From an uncultured beta proteobacterium (GTDB lineage Bacteria; Pseudomonadota; Gammaproteobacteria; Burkholderiales; Burkholderiaceae_B), in contig CAIYWO010000272.1 of the NCBI GenBank assembly GCA_903929925.1, positions 1-10,442 on the forward strand: a DNA stretch of 10,442 nt, written 5' to 3'. Position numbers and translations under genes: made by a program. The notes under the pieces are model-generated. The model was given only the letters and a program-made list of their open reading frames with translations, did no database searches and was not told the origin of the DNA. Positions 1 to 6,477 of the stretch are shown here, piece by piece; positions within the stretch are counted from its first letter, which is position 1, and every line of letters begins with the position of its first letter.

Positions 1-1743
1 CTCTTCCTGTTTGATACGACGCTTTTCAGCCTCGGTTTGCCATGCGGTGCTTGTACCACGGGCTACTTGACGCATACGCTCTTGGTGCGGGCCTGAATTC
101 GCTGTGATCGTCGCATTCACGAACACAAGGTCGGTGACACCGAAGGTCTTCACTATATCTTGGATATTACGAAACACGTACCGATAGTCAACCACAACCA
201 CTTTATCGAAATGGGGCAATAAATAAGGTGCGAAAGCGTTGCCATACGAGTTCTTAACCACCAGTGCCGTCCTACCAGTACCAGCATTCGTTGTTCCGAC
301 AAGCAACGGAATATCTCCACCTAAGAACACGATGTAGCCACGGCTCTTCTCAGCAAAGAACTCGTGGGGTGCTGGTGTCTTCTGTTCCGGACCAACATAC
401 TGCGTACTCTTAACAGTGACTGTGGTCGGTACATAGTAGTCAGATACCTTGTCTGCCTGCCTCAGTTCAGGCGCTTGTGTCAAGCTCCAAAATGAACCCG
501 CGACGCCAGCCACCGAGCGCTTATCAAAGTCGGACAATTCTAAGGGCGTAATGCCCATCACATTTGCCCAGGCACGATACGCGTAATAAGCACCCAAACC
601 CGTCCAATGGTGATCTGACTTAAAAAACATCGGCTCGGCCGTATGGTCTTGCATTTCAGAAATCACATCCGCAAAACGTACATCAGAATTCAGTGCAGCC
701 TTCATTGCCCCTAAGTTCTGGGCTTCTGAGGTTGTACGGGCGCGCGCAGCGGGGGGAAGATAAAAATGGCTGCTAGTGGGCGTCACAACGACACTCACAC
801 TTTGCATATTATTTGGCTTGGCAACCAAGTCGACCCACGTATTCACAGCATTGGCATAGCCCTGCGCAGCCTTGTCTGTCCCCCCGAACATGAACAGGGC
901 TTGCCCCTCATGCAACAGCACCCCACCAACTACATTCAAGGGCTTGTTACTGGTCACTGGAGCGGGTGCCGGGATAGGCTTAGGTGTGGATGCCGCGACG
1001 GGCGCCGGTATCGTCGGTGCAGGCGCTGGTGTGGGAGCCGGTTTCGGCGCTGGTGTAGATGAAGGCGTTTGTGGGTTAGCCTCCGCAGTTTTGGGCCGTG
1101 TTGGCGAATCCGCTTCTGGCTTAGCTTCCAGTGCCTGCCCCGGTTTAGCTGTAGGAGCTTGGTCAGGTTTAGATTCTTCCTGCGCAGGAGTCGCAGTCGA
1201 GTCCGAGCCGGCGGCAGGGGTCTGCTCGGACACGGTATCCCCACGTTCGGTGCCTCCAGACGAAAGGCTCGTTTCACGGTCTAGGCCAGGCGTAACCAGA
1301 GCGACCTCAGCTTCGGGGGCTGCCTCCTTAGGAGGATCCTCTTGCCCAGACGCGACTTGCGGTTTTGCCCAACTGTTGACATCCTCAAACCCAGACTCGC
1401 CGCCTTTAACCTGTACAACACGACCATCCAGTGCAAGACCTCGGTTCGTCTTGACGAGTGTCGCAAACTGAGTGAAGTATTCCCGTAGTGGGAAGTGATC
1501 TGCGACGTACAACTCAATGCCACGCGCAAAACTGCCATCCAGCACACTTTCTTGTGTCAACTCCGGCCAAGTGGCGAGACGACGATTCTCGGTCTCAGAA
1601 ACAGTTTGACGCGATTCATATTCTGCGAGAAACATAATGCCTAAAACTGTGAGTAGCAGGCTGATCAATACGCCATGCGCAACCCGAGTCCATCGACTTG
1701 CGTGGGGCTGATCACTGCTCGGCACTTCCTTAGGCTGATCCAT
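1..1743 (-). CDS. DHHW-family (AlgJ/AlgX-like) polysaccharide O-acetylation protein, partial at its 3' end
   Basis: Reading the minus strand from the ATG at 1741-1743 gives 581 codons without a stop to the window edge, so the C-terminus is missing. Residues about 22-41 form one hydrophobic segment after a basic SRWTR stretch, which suggests an inner-membrane anchor with a periplasmic body. ENRRLA (52-57) and DHFPLRE (82-88) are typical of the N-terminal part of the family. FKSDHHWT (374-381) is the DHHW signature and KNSYG (497-501) the nucleophile motif, giving a predicted Asp377/His379/Ser499 triad by analogy with AlgJ and AlgX. Between about 127 and 267 lies a low-complexity Pro/Ala/Thr/Glu/Ser-rich insert that splits the N-terminal part from the SGNH-like core. 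The ATG overlaps the stop of the upstream MBOAT gene (TAATG) with no clear Shine-Dalgarno, suggesting translational coupling. The family acts with MBOAT proteins to acetylate extracytoplasmic glycans; the glycan here is unknown. Confidence 0.88.
   Translation of the reverse strand, partial: MDQPKEVPSSDQPHASRWTRVAHGVLISLLLTVLGIMFLAEYESRQTVSETENRRLATWPELTQESVLDGSFARGIELYVADHFPLREYFTQFATLVKTNRGLALDGRVVQVKGGESGFEDVNSWAKPQVASGQEDPPKEAAPEAEVALVTPGLDRETSLSSGGTERGDTVSEQTPAAGSDSTATPAQEESKPDQAPTAKPGQALEAKPEADSPTRPKTAEANPQTPSSTPAPKPAPTPAPAPTIPAPVAASTPKPIPAPAPVTSNKPLNVVGGVLLHEGQALFMFGGTDKAAQGYANAVNTWVDLVAKPNNMQSVSVVVTPTSSHFYLPPAARARTTSEAQNLGAMKAALNSDVRFADVISEMQDHTAEPMFFKSDHHWTGLGAYYAYRAWANVMGITPLELSDFDKRSVAGVAGSFWSLTQAPELRQADKVSDYYVPTTVTVKSTQYVGPEQKTPAPHEFFAEKSRGYIVFLGGDIPLLVGTTNAGTGRTALVVKNSYGNAFAPYLLPHFDKVVVVDYRYVFRNIQDIVKTFGVTDLVFVNATITANSGPHQERMRQVARGTSTAWQTEAEKRRIKQEE
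961..1362 (-). other. Low-complexity Pro/Ala/Thr/Glu-rich linker within the DHHW protein
   Basis: Codons for about residues 128-261 of the DHHW protein encode a segment dominated by Pro, Ala, Thr, Ser, Glu and Lys, with PAP and TPAP/KPAP units in its second half. At DNA level an 11-mer, GGCGCTGGTGT on the plus strand, occurs at 1022-1032 and 1046-1056, 24 bp apart (eight codons), consistent with internal duplication. The frame is open throughout, so this is an in-frame insert and not a frameshift. It is probably a disordered periplasmic spacer. Confidence 0.75.
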
Positions 1744-3206
1744 TAAAACCGGAAATATAAAAATGGGTTGTAGCTCTGCCCGACTAAGAGTGCCGTGCAG
1801 GACAGCAACAAGACGACATCCAAACCGAGTGTAGCAACAGGTCGCCAGGCCGCCATCACGCGTACGACACCAAGGCGCATGGCGTGGGACGCGAACCAAG
1901 GTGCGATTGGTGTGCAGGCGATCAGCGCAAACGGCAACCAGAGGGAATGGCTTTGTAGATCAGATATCGTTTGCTCACCCAAAAGAGGTGCATCATTGAC
2001 AGCAAACAAAATCATCAGAAAGTCTCTTAACTGCTGCAAATCCGTAAAGTAAAACAACGCCCATCCAAGCGTCACGATGAACAAAAGATAGAGGTGCCCG
2101 AAAACAGAAGGAAGCCTCTCGAGAAGTCGACTCAAGAAAAGGCGCTCAATCGCAATCCACACGCCAAAATACAGGCCCCACAGCATGAAGTTCCAGCTCG
2201 GACCATGCCAGAATCCGGTTAAAGCCCAAACAATGAACAGATTTCTGTAAGGACGGTGCGCACGCCCACCAAGCGGAATATAGACATAATCCCTGAAGAA
2301 GGTGCTCAGAGAGATATGCCAACGCCTCCAAAACTCTGTCACCGACTTGGAAATGTAGGGATAGTTAAAGTTCTCATGAAAATGAAAACCGAACATCATG
2401 CCCAGACCAATTGCCATGTCCGAGTAGGCAGAAAAGTCAAAGTAGATCTGTAGGGTAAACATCGCCAGACCCAACCATGCATCACCTGTAGACAACAGCG
2501 TCAGATCCCCACCCATTGTGCGCTGTGCCCACTCGCCCGCCACGTTCGCGATGAACACCTTCTTGAACAGCCCAACGCATAAACGATGCAAGCCTCTGCT
2601 GAACAAATCCCACGAGTGCCGGCGACCACGAACCTCTGAGGCGATGTGCACGTAACGAACAATAGGGCCTGCGACCAGCTGCGGAAAGAGACTGACAAAA
2701 AGTAGGAAATCCGTGAAGCGGCGCTGTGCACGTACATCGCCCCGATAGACATCCACGGAGTAAGAAAGGGTTTGAAACACGTAAAAAGAAATGCCAATCG
2801 GGAGTGCATACCCTGGCAAATTAAACGACGCACCAAAGGCCGTATTGACGTTATCTACAACGAAGTCGCTATATTTGAAGACGCCCAGCAGGGACAAATT
2901 GGATACGAGCGACAGCGCAAGCGCAAACTTTGGGCCATTTGTCCCCCGAGTGCGTTCCATCCAAAGTGCTGCAAACCAATCGACGGCAGCCGTCAGCACG
3001 AGCAAACAAACCCAGATGGGCTCTCCCCATGCATAAAAAAACAAACTGACAGCGATCAGGATGTAGTTCTGGGCCTCGGTGGGCGCACCGGAGTCTGTCG
3101 ACCCGTCAGCGCCCAAGCCATGACGGAACTTGGAGCCAAAGAAGTAATAAAGGAGCAGACTACAGGGTAGAAACAGATACAGGAATACCAACGAGGAGAA
3201 AACCAT
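1743..3206 (-). CDS. MBOAT-family O-acyltransferase (AlgI-like)
   Basis: This 487-residue polytopic inner-membrane protein matches the usual length of AlgI-type MBOAT enzymes, which move acetyl groups across the membrane for glycan O-acetylation. Family landmarks in order are the MVFSS start followed by a hydrophobic helix, PIGISFYVFQTLSYSVDVYRG (from 136), FVSLFPQLVAGPI (170-182), YFDFSAYSDMAIGLG (255-269), EFWRRWHISLS (291-301), and GFWHGPSWNF (331-340) containing the predicted catalytic His334, with His297 as the second conserved histidine. It ends in SYNPFLYFRF, a familiar C-terminus for MBOATs paired with DHHW proteins. The ATG at 3204-3206 is the only sensible start, but no good Shine-Dalgarno precedes it. 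Its TAA overlaps the ATG of the DHHW gene. No alginate-synthesis genes are visible, so the acceptor polymer cannot be named. Confidence 0.93.
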   Translation of the reverse strand: MVFSSLVFLYLFLPCSLLLYYFFGSKFRHGLGADGSTDSGAPTEAQNYILIAVSLFFYAWGEPIWVCLLVLTAAVDWFAALWMERTRGTNGPKFALALSLVSNLSLLGVFKYSDFVVDNVNTAFGASFNLPGYALPIGISFYVFQTLSYSVDVYRGDVRAQRRFTDFLLFVSLFPQLVAGPIVRYVHIASEVRGRRHSWDLFSRGLHRLCVGLFKKVFIANVAGEWAQRTMGGDLTLLSTGDAWLGLAMFTLQIYFDFSAYSDMAIGLGMMFGFHFHENFNYPYISKSVTEFWRRWHISLSTFFRDYVYIPLGGRAHRPYRNLFIVWALTGFWHGPSWNFMLWGLYFGVWIAIERLFLSRLLERLPSVFGHLYLLFIVTLGWALFYFTDLQQLRDFLMILFAVNDAPLLGEQTISDLQSHSLWLPFALIACTPIAPWFASHAMRLGVVRVMAAWRPVATLGLDVVLLLSCTALLVGQSYNPFLYFRF

Positions 3207-3387
3207 GGCAACGTAAAGTATCTGTGACGAGAGTGTGAGACGTAGAGTCAGTCTTGAGTAAAAAAGACTGTGTTTTTCAAAATTGCAACGGATTTTACCT
3301 AGATATCTGTCCTACTGCAGCACGGGTTAAACTGTGGATCCAAGCTTTCATGAGTATGTTGGCTATTACAGTCAAATGACCTAAATA
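3207..3387. promoter_or_regulatory. Divergent intergenic region between the MBOAT gene and smpB
   Basis: This 181-bp region should hold the 5' signals of both the acetylation genes (minus) and smpB (plus). I found no convincing -35/-10 pair on either strand; the best candidates match sigma-70 consensus poorly. It contains the dyad at 3249-3270 and an 8-bp palindrome, AGATATCT, at 3301-3308. No RNA gene was recognised; in particular ssrA is not here. Confidence 0.4.
3249..3270. repeat. 7-bp inverted repeat upstream of the MBOAT gene
   Basis: CAGTCTT (3249-3255) and AAGACTG (3264-3270) are perfect complementary arms around an 8-nt A-rich spacer. Read on the plus strand the right arm is followed by TGTTTTTC, which resembles a weak intrinsic terminator, but no plus-strand gene lies upstream to be terminated. 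It could equally be an operator or a leader hairpin of the acetylation transcript. Confidence 0.45.
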
Positions 3388-3846
3388 ATGAGCATTATCG
3401 AAAACCGCAAGGCGTTCCACGATTTTTTGATAGAAGAACGCTTTGAGGCGGGTCTAGTCCTGCAGGGTTGGGAAGTTAAGGCCATCCGGGAGGGGCGCGC
3501 CCAGCTTAAAGAGAGCTACGTTGTGATACTGGAGGGTGAACTCTGGCTGCTAGGCATGCATATCAGTCCCCTGCACTCTGCCTCGACGCACGTTTTACCC
3601 AATTCGACCCGGACACGAAAGCTACTGCTCAAGGCAGAGGAAATCAGCAAACTGATCGGTAAAGTCGAACAACGCGGCTATGCGCTCGTCCCAATCAACT
3701 TGCATTACAAAAATGGCCGAATCAAGCTCGAGTTTGGTTTGGGTAAGGGTAAAAAACTTCACGACAAACGTGACGCAGCCCAAGAAAAAGATTGGGCACG
3801 CGAAAAAGAACGCCTCATGAAGCATGACACTCGCAATCGCGAGTAA
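3388..3846 (+). CDS. smpB: SsrA (tmRNA)-binding protein SmpB
   Basis: SmpB binds tmRNA and brings it to stalled ribosomes for trans-translation. The 152-residue product has the usual family length. The OB-fold core shows IIENRKAFHDF (3-13), GLVLQGWEVKAIREGRAQLKESYV (from 22), HISPLHSASTHVLP (58-71) and TRTRKLLL (74-81), followed by RGYALVPINLHYKNGRIKLE (96-115). The basic tail, GKGKKLHDKR (119-128) then a Lys/Arg/Glu-rich helix, is the part that enters the decoding centre in the family. A stop codon six bases upstream in frame fixes the ATG at 3388, yet only the weakly matching sequence TGACCTAAATA precedes it, with no evident Shine-Dalgarno. It is convergent with ppsA and shares its terminator. 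ssrA is not in the window. Confidence 0.97.
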   Translation: MSIIENRKAFHDFLIEERFEAGLVLQGWEVKAIREGRAQLKESYVVILEGELWLLGMHISPLHSASTHVLPNSTRTRKLLLKAEEISKLIGKVEQRGYALVPINLHYKNGRIKLEFGLGKGKKLHDKRDAAQEKDWAREKERLMKHDTRNRE

Positions 3847-3872
3847 AAAACGGAGCCCGAGGGCTCCGTTTT
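3845..3872. terminator. Bidirectional intrinsic terminator between smpB and ppsA
   Basis: CGGAGCCC (3851-3858) and GGGCTCCG (3861-3868) form a GC-rich stem; the innermost bases open to give a CGAG tetraloop. On the plus strand the stem is followed by TTTT (3869-3872). On the minus strand it is followed by the complement of the A-run 3845-3850, that is six T residues. It therefore can end both smpB, whose stop codon overlaps the A-run, and ppsA, whose stop is 30 bp away. Confidence 0.9.
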
Positions 3873-3901
3873 AGATGGCAACATCCTACCGATCGACAAG
3901 C

Positions 3902-6265
3902 TTAACCCGCTAGCTTCTTCCAGGTATCGACCACCGTATCGGGGTTCAAAGACATCGATAAGATACCCTGGTCCCGCAGCCACAATGCGAAATCAGCATG
4001 GTCGCTTGGGCCCTGTCCGCATATCCCAACGTATTTGCCAGCTTTTAAACACGCATTAATTGCACGGCTCAGCATGAACTTGACTGCATCGTCGCGCTCA
4101 TCAAAGTCTGCAGCTAGCAACTCCATTCCAGAATCACGATCCAGACCAAGTGTTAGCTGAGTCAAATCATTGGAACCGATCGAGAAACCATCGAAGTACT
4201 CCAAAAATTGCTCGGCCAAAATGGCATTAGACGGGACTTCGCACATCATGATGAGGCGCAAACCATTCTCGCCACGTACCAGTCCGTGAGCGGCTAATAA
4301 ATCAATTACCCGTTTTGCTTGCTGGACGGTCCGCACAAAAGGCACCATGATCTCGACGTTGGTCAAGCCCATGTCATTGCGCACGCGTTTGAGAGCCTCG
4401 CATTCCATTTTGAAACACTCTGCGAAATCGGCAGAGATATAACGCGAGGCGCCTCGAAAGCCCAGCATTGGGTTCTCTTCCTCGGGTTCATAGCGTGAGC
4501 CGCCAACCAGTTTGCGGTACTCATTAGACTTGAAGTCCGAGAGGCGCACAATGACCGACTTCGGGTAGAAGGCCGCACCAATTGTTGCAACACCGTCAGC
4601 CAGCTTCTCTACAAAGAATGCACGAGGGCTTGCATGCCCTCTGGCTGCAGATTCAACAGCGACCTTTAACTCAGCATCCACGTTGGGATAATCGAGTACC
4701 GCTTTAGGGTGAATACCGATATTGTTGTTAATGATGAACTCAAGCCGAGCAAGACCAACACCATGATTCGGTATTGAAGAGAAATCAAAGGCTAGCTGCG
4801 GATTACCGACGTTCATCATGACCTTCAGGCCAATATCGGGCATCGCGCCGCGTTGAACTTCCTCGATCTCGGTCTCGATCAAACCATCATAGATGCGCCC
4901 TTCATCACCCTCAGCACAAGACACCGTAACTTGGTGTCCGTCTTTGAGGCGATCTGTCGCGTCACCACAACCTACCACGGCTGGGATACCTAGCTCGCGC
5001 GCGATGATCGCTGCGTGACAGGTACGACCACCACGGTTGGTGACGATCGCTGAGGCACGCTTCATCACGGGCTCCCAGTTTGGATCGGTCATGTCGGTCA
5101 CTAACACATCACCAGCCTGAACTTTATCCATGTCGGAAATATCCGCCACAACACGCACAGGACCTGCACCGATCTTTTGTCCGATCGCGCGTCCAGTTAC
5201 AAGCACGTCGCCTGTGGCCTTGAGCTTATAGCGCTGCTGCACATCATTTTGCCCCTGCTGCGACTTAACCGTCTCAGGACGCGCTTGCAAAATGTAGATC
5301 TTCCCGTCAACGCCATCACGTCCCCATTCGATGTCCATCGGACGCTGGTAGTGCTGTTCAATAATGACCGCATACTTCGCGAGCTCAATGACTTCGTCAT
5401 CCGTGAGAGAAAAGCGATTGCGTTCTGAAACAGGTACGTCGACAGTGCGCACGGCTCGGCCTTCGGTGCGCGCTGCATCGAACTCCATTTTTAAGAGCTT
5501 CGAGCCGATGCGTCGGCTCACGATTGGATATTTTCCGCTCGCTAACGTAGGCTTAAAGACATAAAACTCGTCAGGGTTCACAGCGCCTTGCACAACCGTC
5601 TCACCGAGACCGTAGGACGACGTGATGAACACGACATCTGTAAAGCCCGATTCGGTGTCAAGCGTGAACATGACCCCAGCGCTGCCTTTGTCAGAGCGAA
5701 CCATCCGTTGAATACCCGCAGACAGCGCAACATCCGCATGCGCGTAGCCTTTATGCACGCGATACGAAATCGCGCGATCGTTATATAGCGAGGCGAAAAC
5801 GTGCCGAATCTTATCGATCACGTCGTCGAAACCAACAACGTTCAAGAATGTCTCTTGCTGGCCAGCGAACGAAGCATCCGGCAGGTCCTCGGCTGTGGCC
5901 GAGGATCGCACAGCAAAAGAACCATTGCCGTCCGCATCAAGTTGCGCGAAGGCTGTCGCGATGTCATCGTGCAGCTGTTTAGGCAGTGGAGCCTCAACAA
6001 TCCACTGGCGAATTTGCGCACCAGCGATTGCCAACTCTCGCACGTCATCCGGATTAAGCGTGCTCAGTCGCTCTGCAATACGCTTATCCAGCCCGGTGAC
6101 GGACAGGAAATCACGAAATGCCTGAGCGGTGGTTGCGAAGCCACCTGGCACCCTAACGCCCGCATGCGCGAGCTGACTGATCATTTCGCCTAGTGAGGCG
6201 TTTTTTCCTCCGACTGAGTCAACATCCGTCATACGGAGCTGCTCGAATGAAACGACATACGACAT
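3902..6265 (-). CDS. ppsA: Phosphoenolpyruvate synthase (pyruvate, water dikinase)
   Basis: PpsA makes PEP from pyruvate and ATP, releasing AMP and phosphate, the entry step of gluconeogenesis from pyruvate or lactate. The 787-residue product has the family's three parts. The N-terminal ATP-binding domain has SVGGKNASLGEM (17-28) and RSSATAEDLPDASFAGQQET (120-139). The central phosphohistidine domain has GGRTCHAAIIARELGIPAVVG, with catalytic His417. The C-terminal PEP/pyruvate barrel has RLSDFKSNEY (574-583), ENPMLGFRG (597-605), GSNDLTQLTLGLDRD (697-711) and CGQGPSD with Cys749. Thr415, two residues before the catalytic His, is the position modified by PpsR-type regulators. The ATG at 6263-6265 is preferred over an in-frame GTG at 6316 because AAAGGTGA lies five bases upstream and because MSYVVSFEQLRMTD matches the usual N-terminus. 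It is divergent from ppsR. Confidence 0.97.
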   Translation of the reverse strand: MSYVVSFEQLRMTDVDSVGGKNASLGEMISQLAHAGVRVPGGFATTAQAFRDFLSVTGLDKRIAERLSTLNPDDVRELAIAGAQIRQWIVEAPLPKQLHDDIATAFAQLDADGNGSFAVRSSATAEDLPDASFAGQQETFLNVVGFDDVIDKIRHVFASLYNDRAISYRVHKGYAHADVALSAGIQRMVRSDKGSAGVMFTLDTESGFTDVVFITSSYGLGETVVQGAVNPDEFYVFKPTLASGKYPIVSRRIGSKLLKMEFDAARTEGRAVRTVDVPVSERNRFSLTDDEVIELAKYAVIIEQHYQRPMDIEWGRDGVDGKIYILQARPETVKSQQGQNDVQQRYKLKATGDVLVTGRAIGQKIGAGPVRVVADISDMDKVQAGDVLVTDMTDPNWEPVMKRASAIVTNRGGRTCHAAIIARELGIPAVVGCGDATDRLKDGHQVTVSCAEGDEGRIYDGLIETEIEEVQRGAMPDIGLKVMMNVGNPQLAFDFSSIPNHGVGLARLEFIINNNIGIHPKAVLDYPNVDAELKVAVESAARGHASPRAFFVEKLADGVATIGAAFYPKSVIVRLSDFKSNEYRKLVGGSRYEPEEENPMLGFRGASRYISADFAECFKMECEALKRVRNDMGLTNVEIMVPFVRTVQQAKRVIDLLAAHGLVRGENGLRLIMMCEVPSNAILAEQFLEYFDGFSIGSNDLTQLTLGLDRDSGMELLAADFDERDDAVKFMLSRAINACLKAGKYVGICGQGPSDHADFALWLRDQGILSMSLNPDTVVDTWKKLAG

Positions 6266-6270
6266 GAAAG

Positions 6271-6278
6271 TCACCTTT
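6271..6278 (-). promoter_or_regulatory. Ribosome binding site of ppsA
   Basis: The minus strand reads AAAGGTGA here, five bases before the ATG at 6263-6265. This is a strong Shine-Dalgarno match and decides the start against the upstream GTG at 6316. Confidence 0.85.
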
Positions 6279-6295
6279 AACAATATAAGAAAGCG

Positions 6296-6330
6296 AGTTT
6301 GGTCAATGTGCGACACACACTGACCAAACT
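6296..6330. repeat. Long dyad in the ppsA 5' leader (operator or RNA hairpin)
   Basis: AGTTTGGTCA (6296-6305) and TGACCAAACT (6321-6330) are perfect 10-bp inverted arms. After one A:C mismatch the complementarity resumes as TGTG (6307-6310) with CACA (6316-6319), leaving a 5-nt loop at 6311-6315. The structure starts 31 bp upstream of the ppsA ATG and does not cover its ribosome binding site. No T-run follows on either strand, so it is not a standard terminator. It could be a protein operator or a stable 5' UTR hairpin. Confidence 0.75.
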
Positions 6331-6386
6331 GGCCTACACCACCGCTTTAACGCAACGACGGGGTGTTCTACTGTGGTGCTTTCAGG

Positions 6387-6425
6387 TTGCTCTATTAGAT
6401 TGCTCTATTTGGTTGCTTTTTACGA
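6387..6425. repeat. Three 13-bp tandem repeats between ppsA and ppsR
   Basis: Units begin at 6387, 6400 and 6413, exactly 13 bp apart. The first two share TTGCTCTATT perfectly and the third reads TTGCTTTTTA. The array lies between the candidate overlapping -10 elements and the dyad at 6296-6330. It is noncoding, and may be a set of regulator-binding sites or a slippage-derived repeat; the sequence alone does not decide. Confidence 0.7.
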
Positions 6426-6441
6426 CAAATTGCTGCGGTGC

Positions 6442-6447
6442 ATTATA
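6442..6447 (-). promoter_or_regulatory. Candidate -10 element for ppsA
   Basis: The minus strand reads a perfect TATAAT here. No good -35 hexamer is found 16-18 bp upstream, so it may depend on an activator. If used, the transcript would start near 6435 and carry a leader of about 170 nt containing the 13-bp repeats and the dyad. Confidence 0.45.
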
Positions 6448-6449
6448 CT
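6444..6449 (+). promoter_or_regulatory. Candidate -10 element for ppsR
   Basis: The plus strand reads TATACT, one mismatch from TATAAT, ending 28 bp before the ppsR ATG. It overlaps the minus-strand TATAAT, so polymerase could not sit on both at once. A weak -35 candidate, TTACGA, lies 18 bp upstream at 6420-6425 and touches the last 13-bp repeat. Confidence 0.35.
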
Positions 6450-6477
6450 ACTTTGACTCTTGTGACGGACACTTTTT

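Noticed and set aside
872..1471. Plus-strand open frame of 199 codons, very rich in Gly, Ala and Val
   Set aside because: It is the antisense of the Pro/Ala-rich linker of the DHHW gene; GC-rich repetitive codons open the opposite frame. It has no family motif or ribosome binding site.
3315..3347. CTGCAG, GGATCC and AAGCTT within 33 bp, resembling a cloning polylinker
   Set aside because: Flanking genes are continuous and natural, no vector sequence is seen, and six-base palindromes in a short AT/GC mixed stretch can arise by chance.
5801..6193. Plus-strand open frames opposite ppsA
   Set aside because: They lie antisense to the conserved N-terminal domain of PpsA and show no recognisable motifs or start signals.
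6266..6316. GTG start that would lengthen PpsA by 17 residues
   Set aside because: The extension lacks family similarity, crosses the dyad, and the downstream ATG at 6265 has a strong Shine-Dalgarno at ideal spacing.
6387..6425. CRISPR-like array
   Set aside because: The units are 13 bp and contiguous with no spacers, and no cas genes are present.
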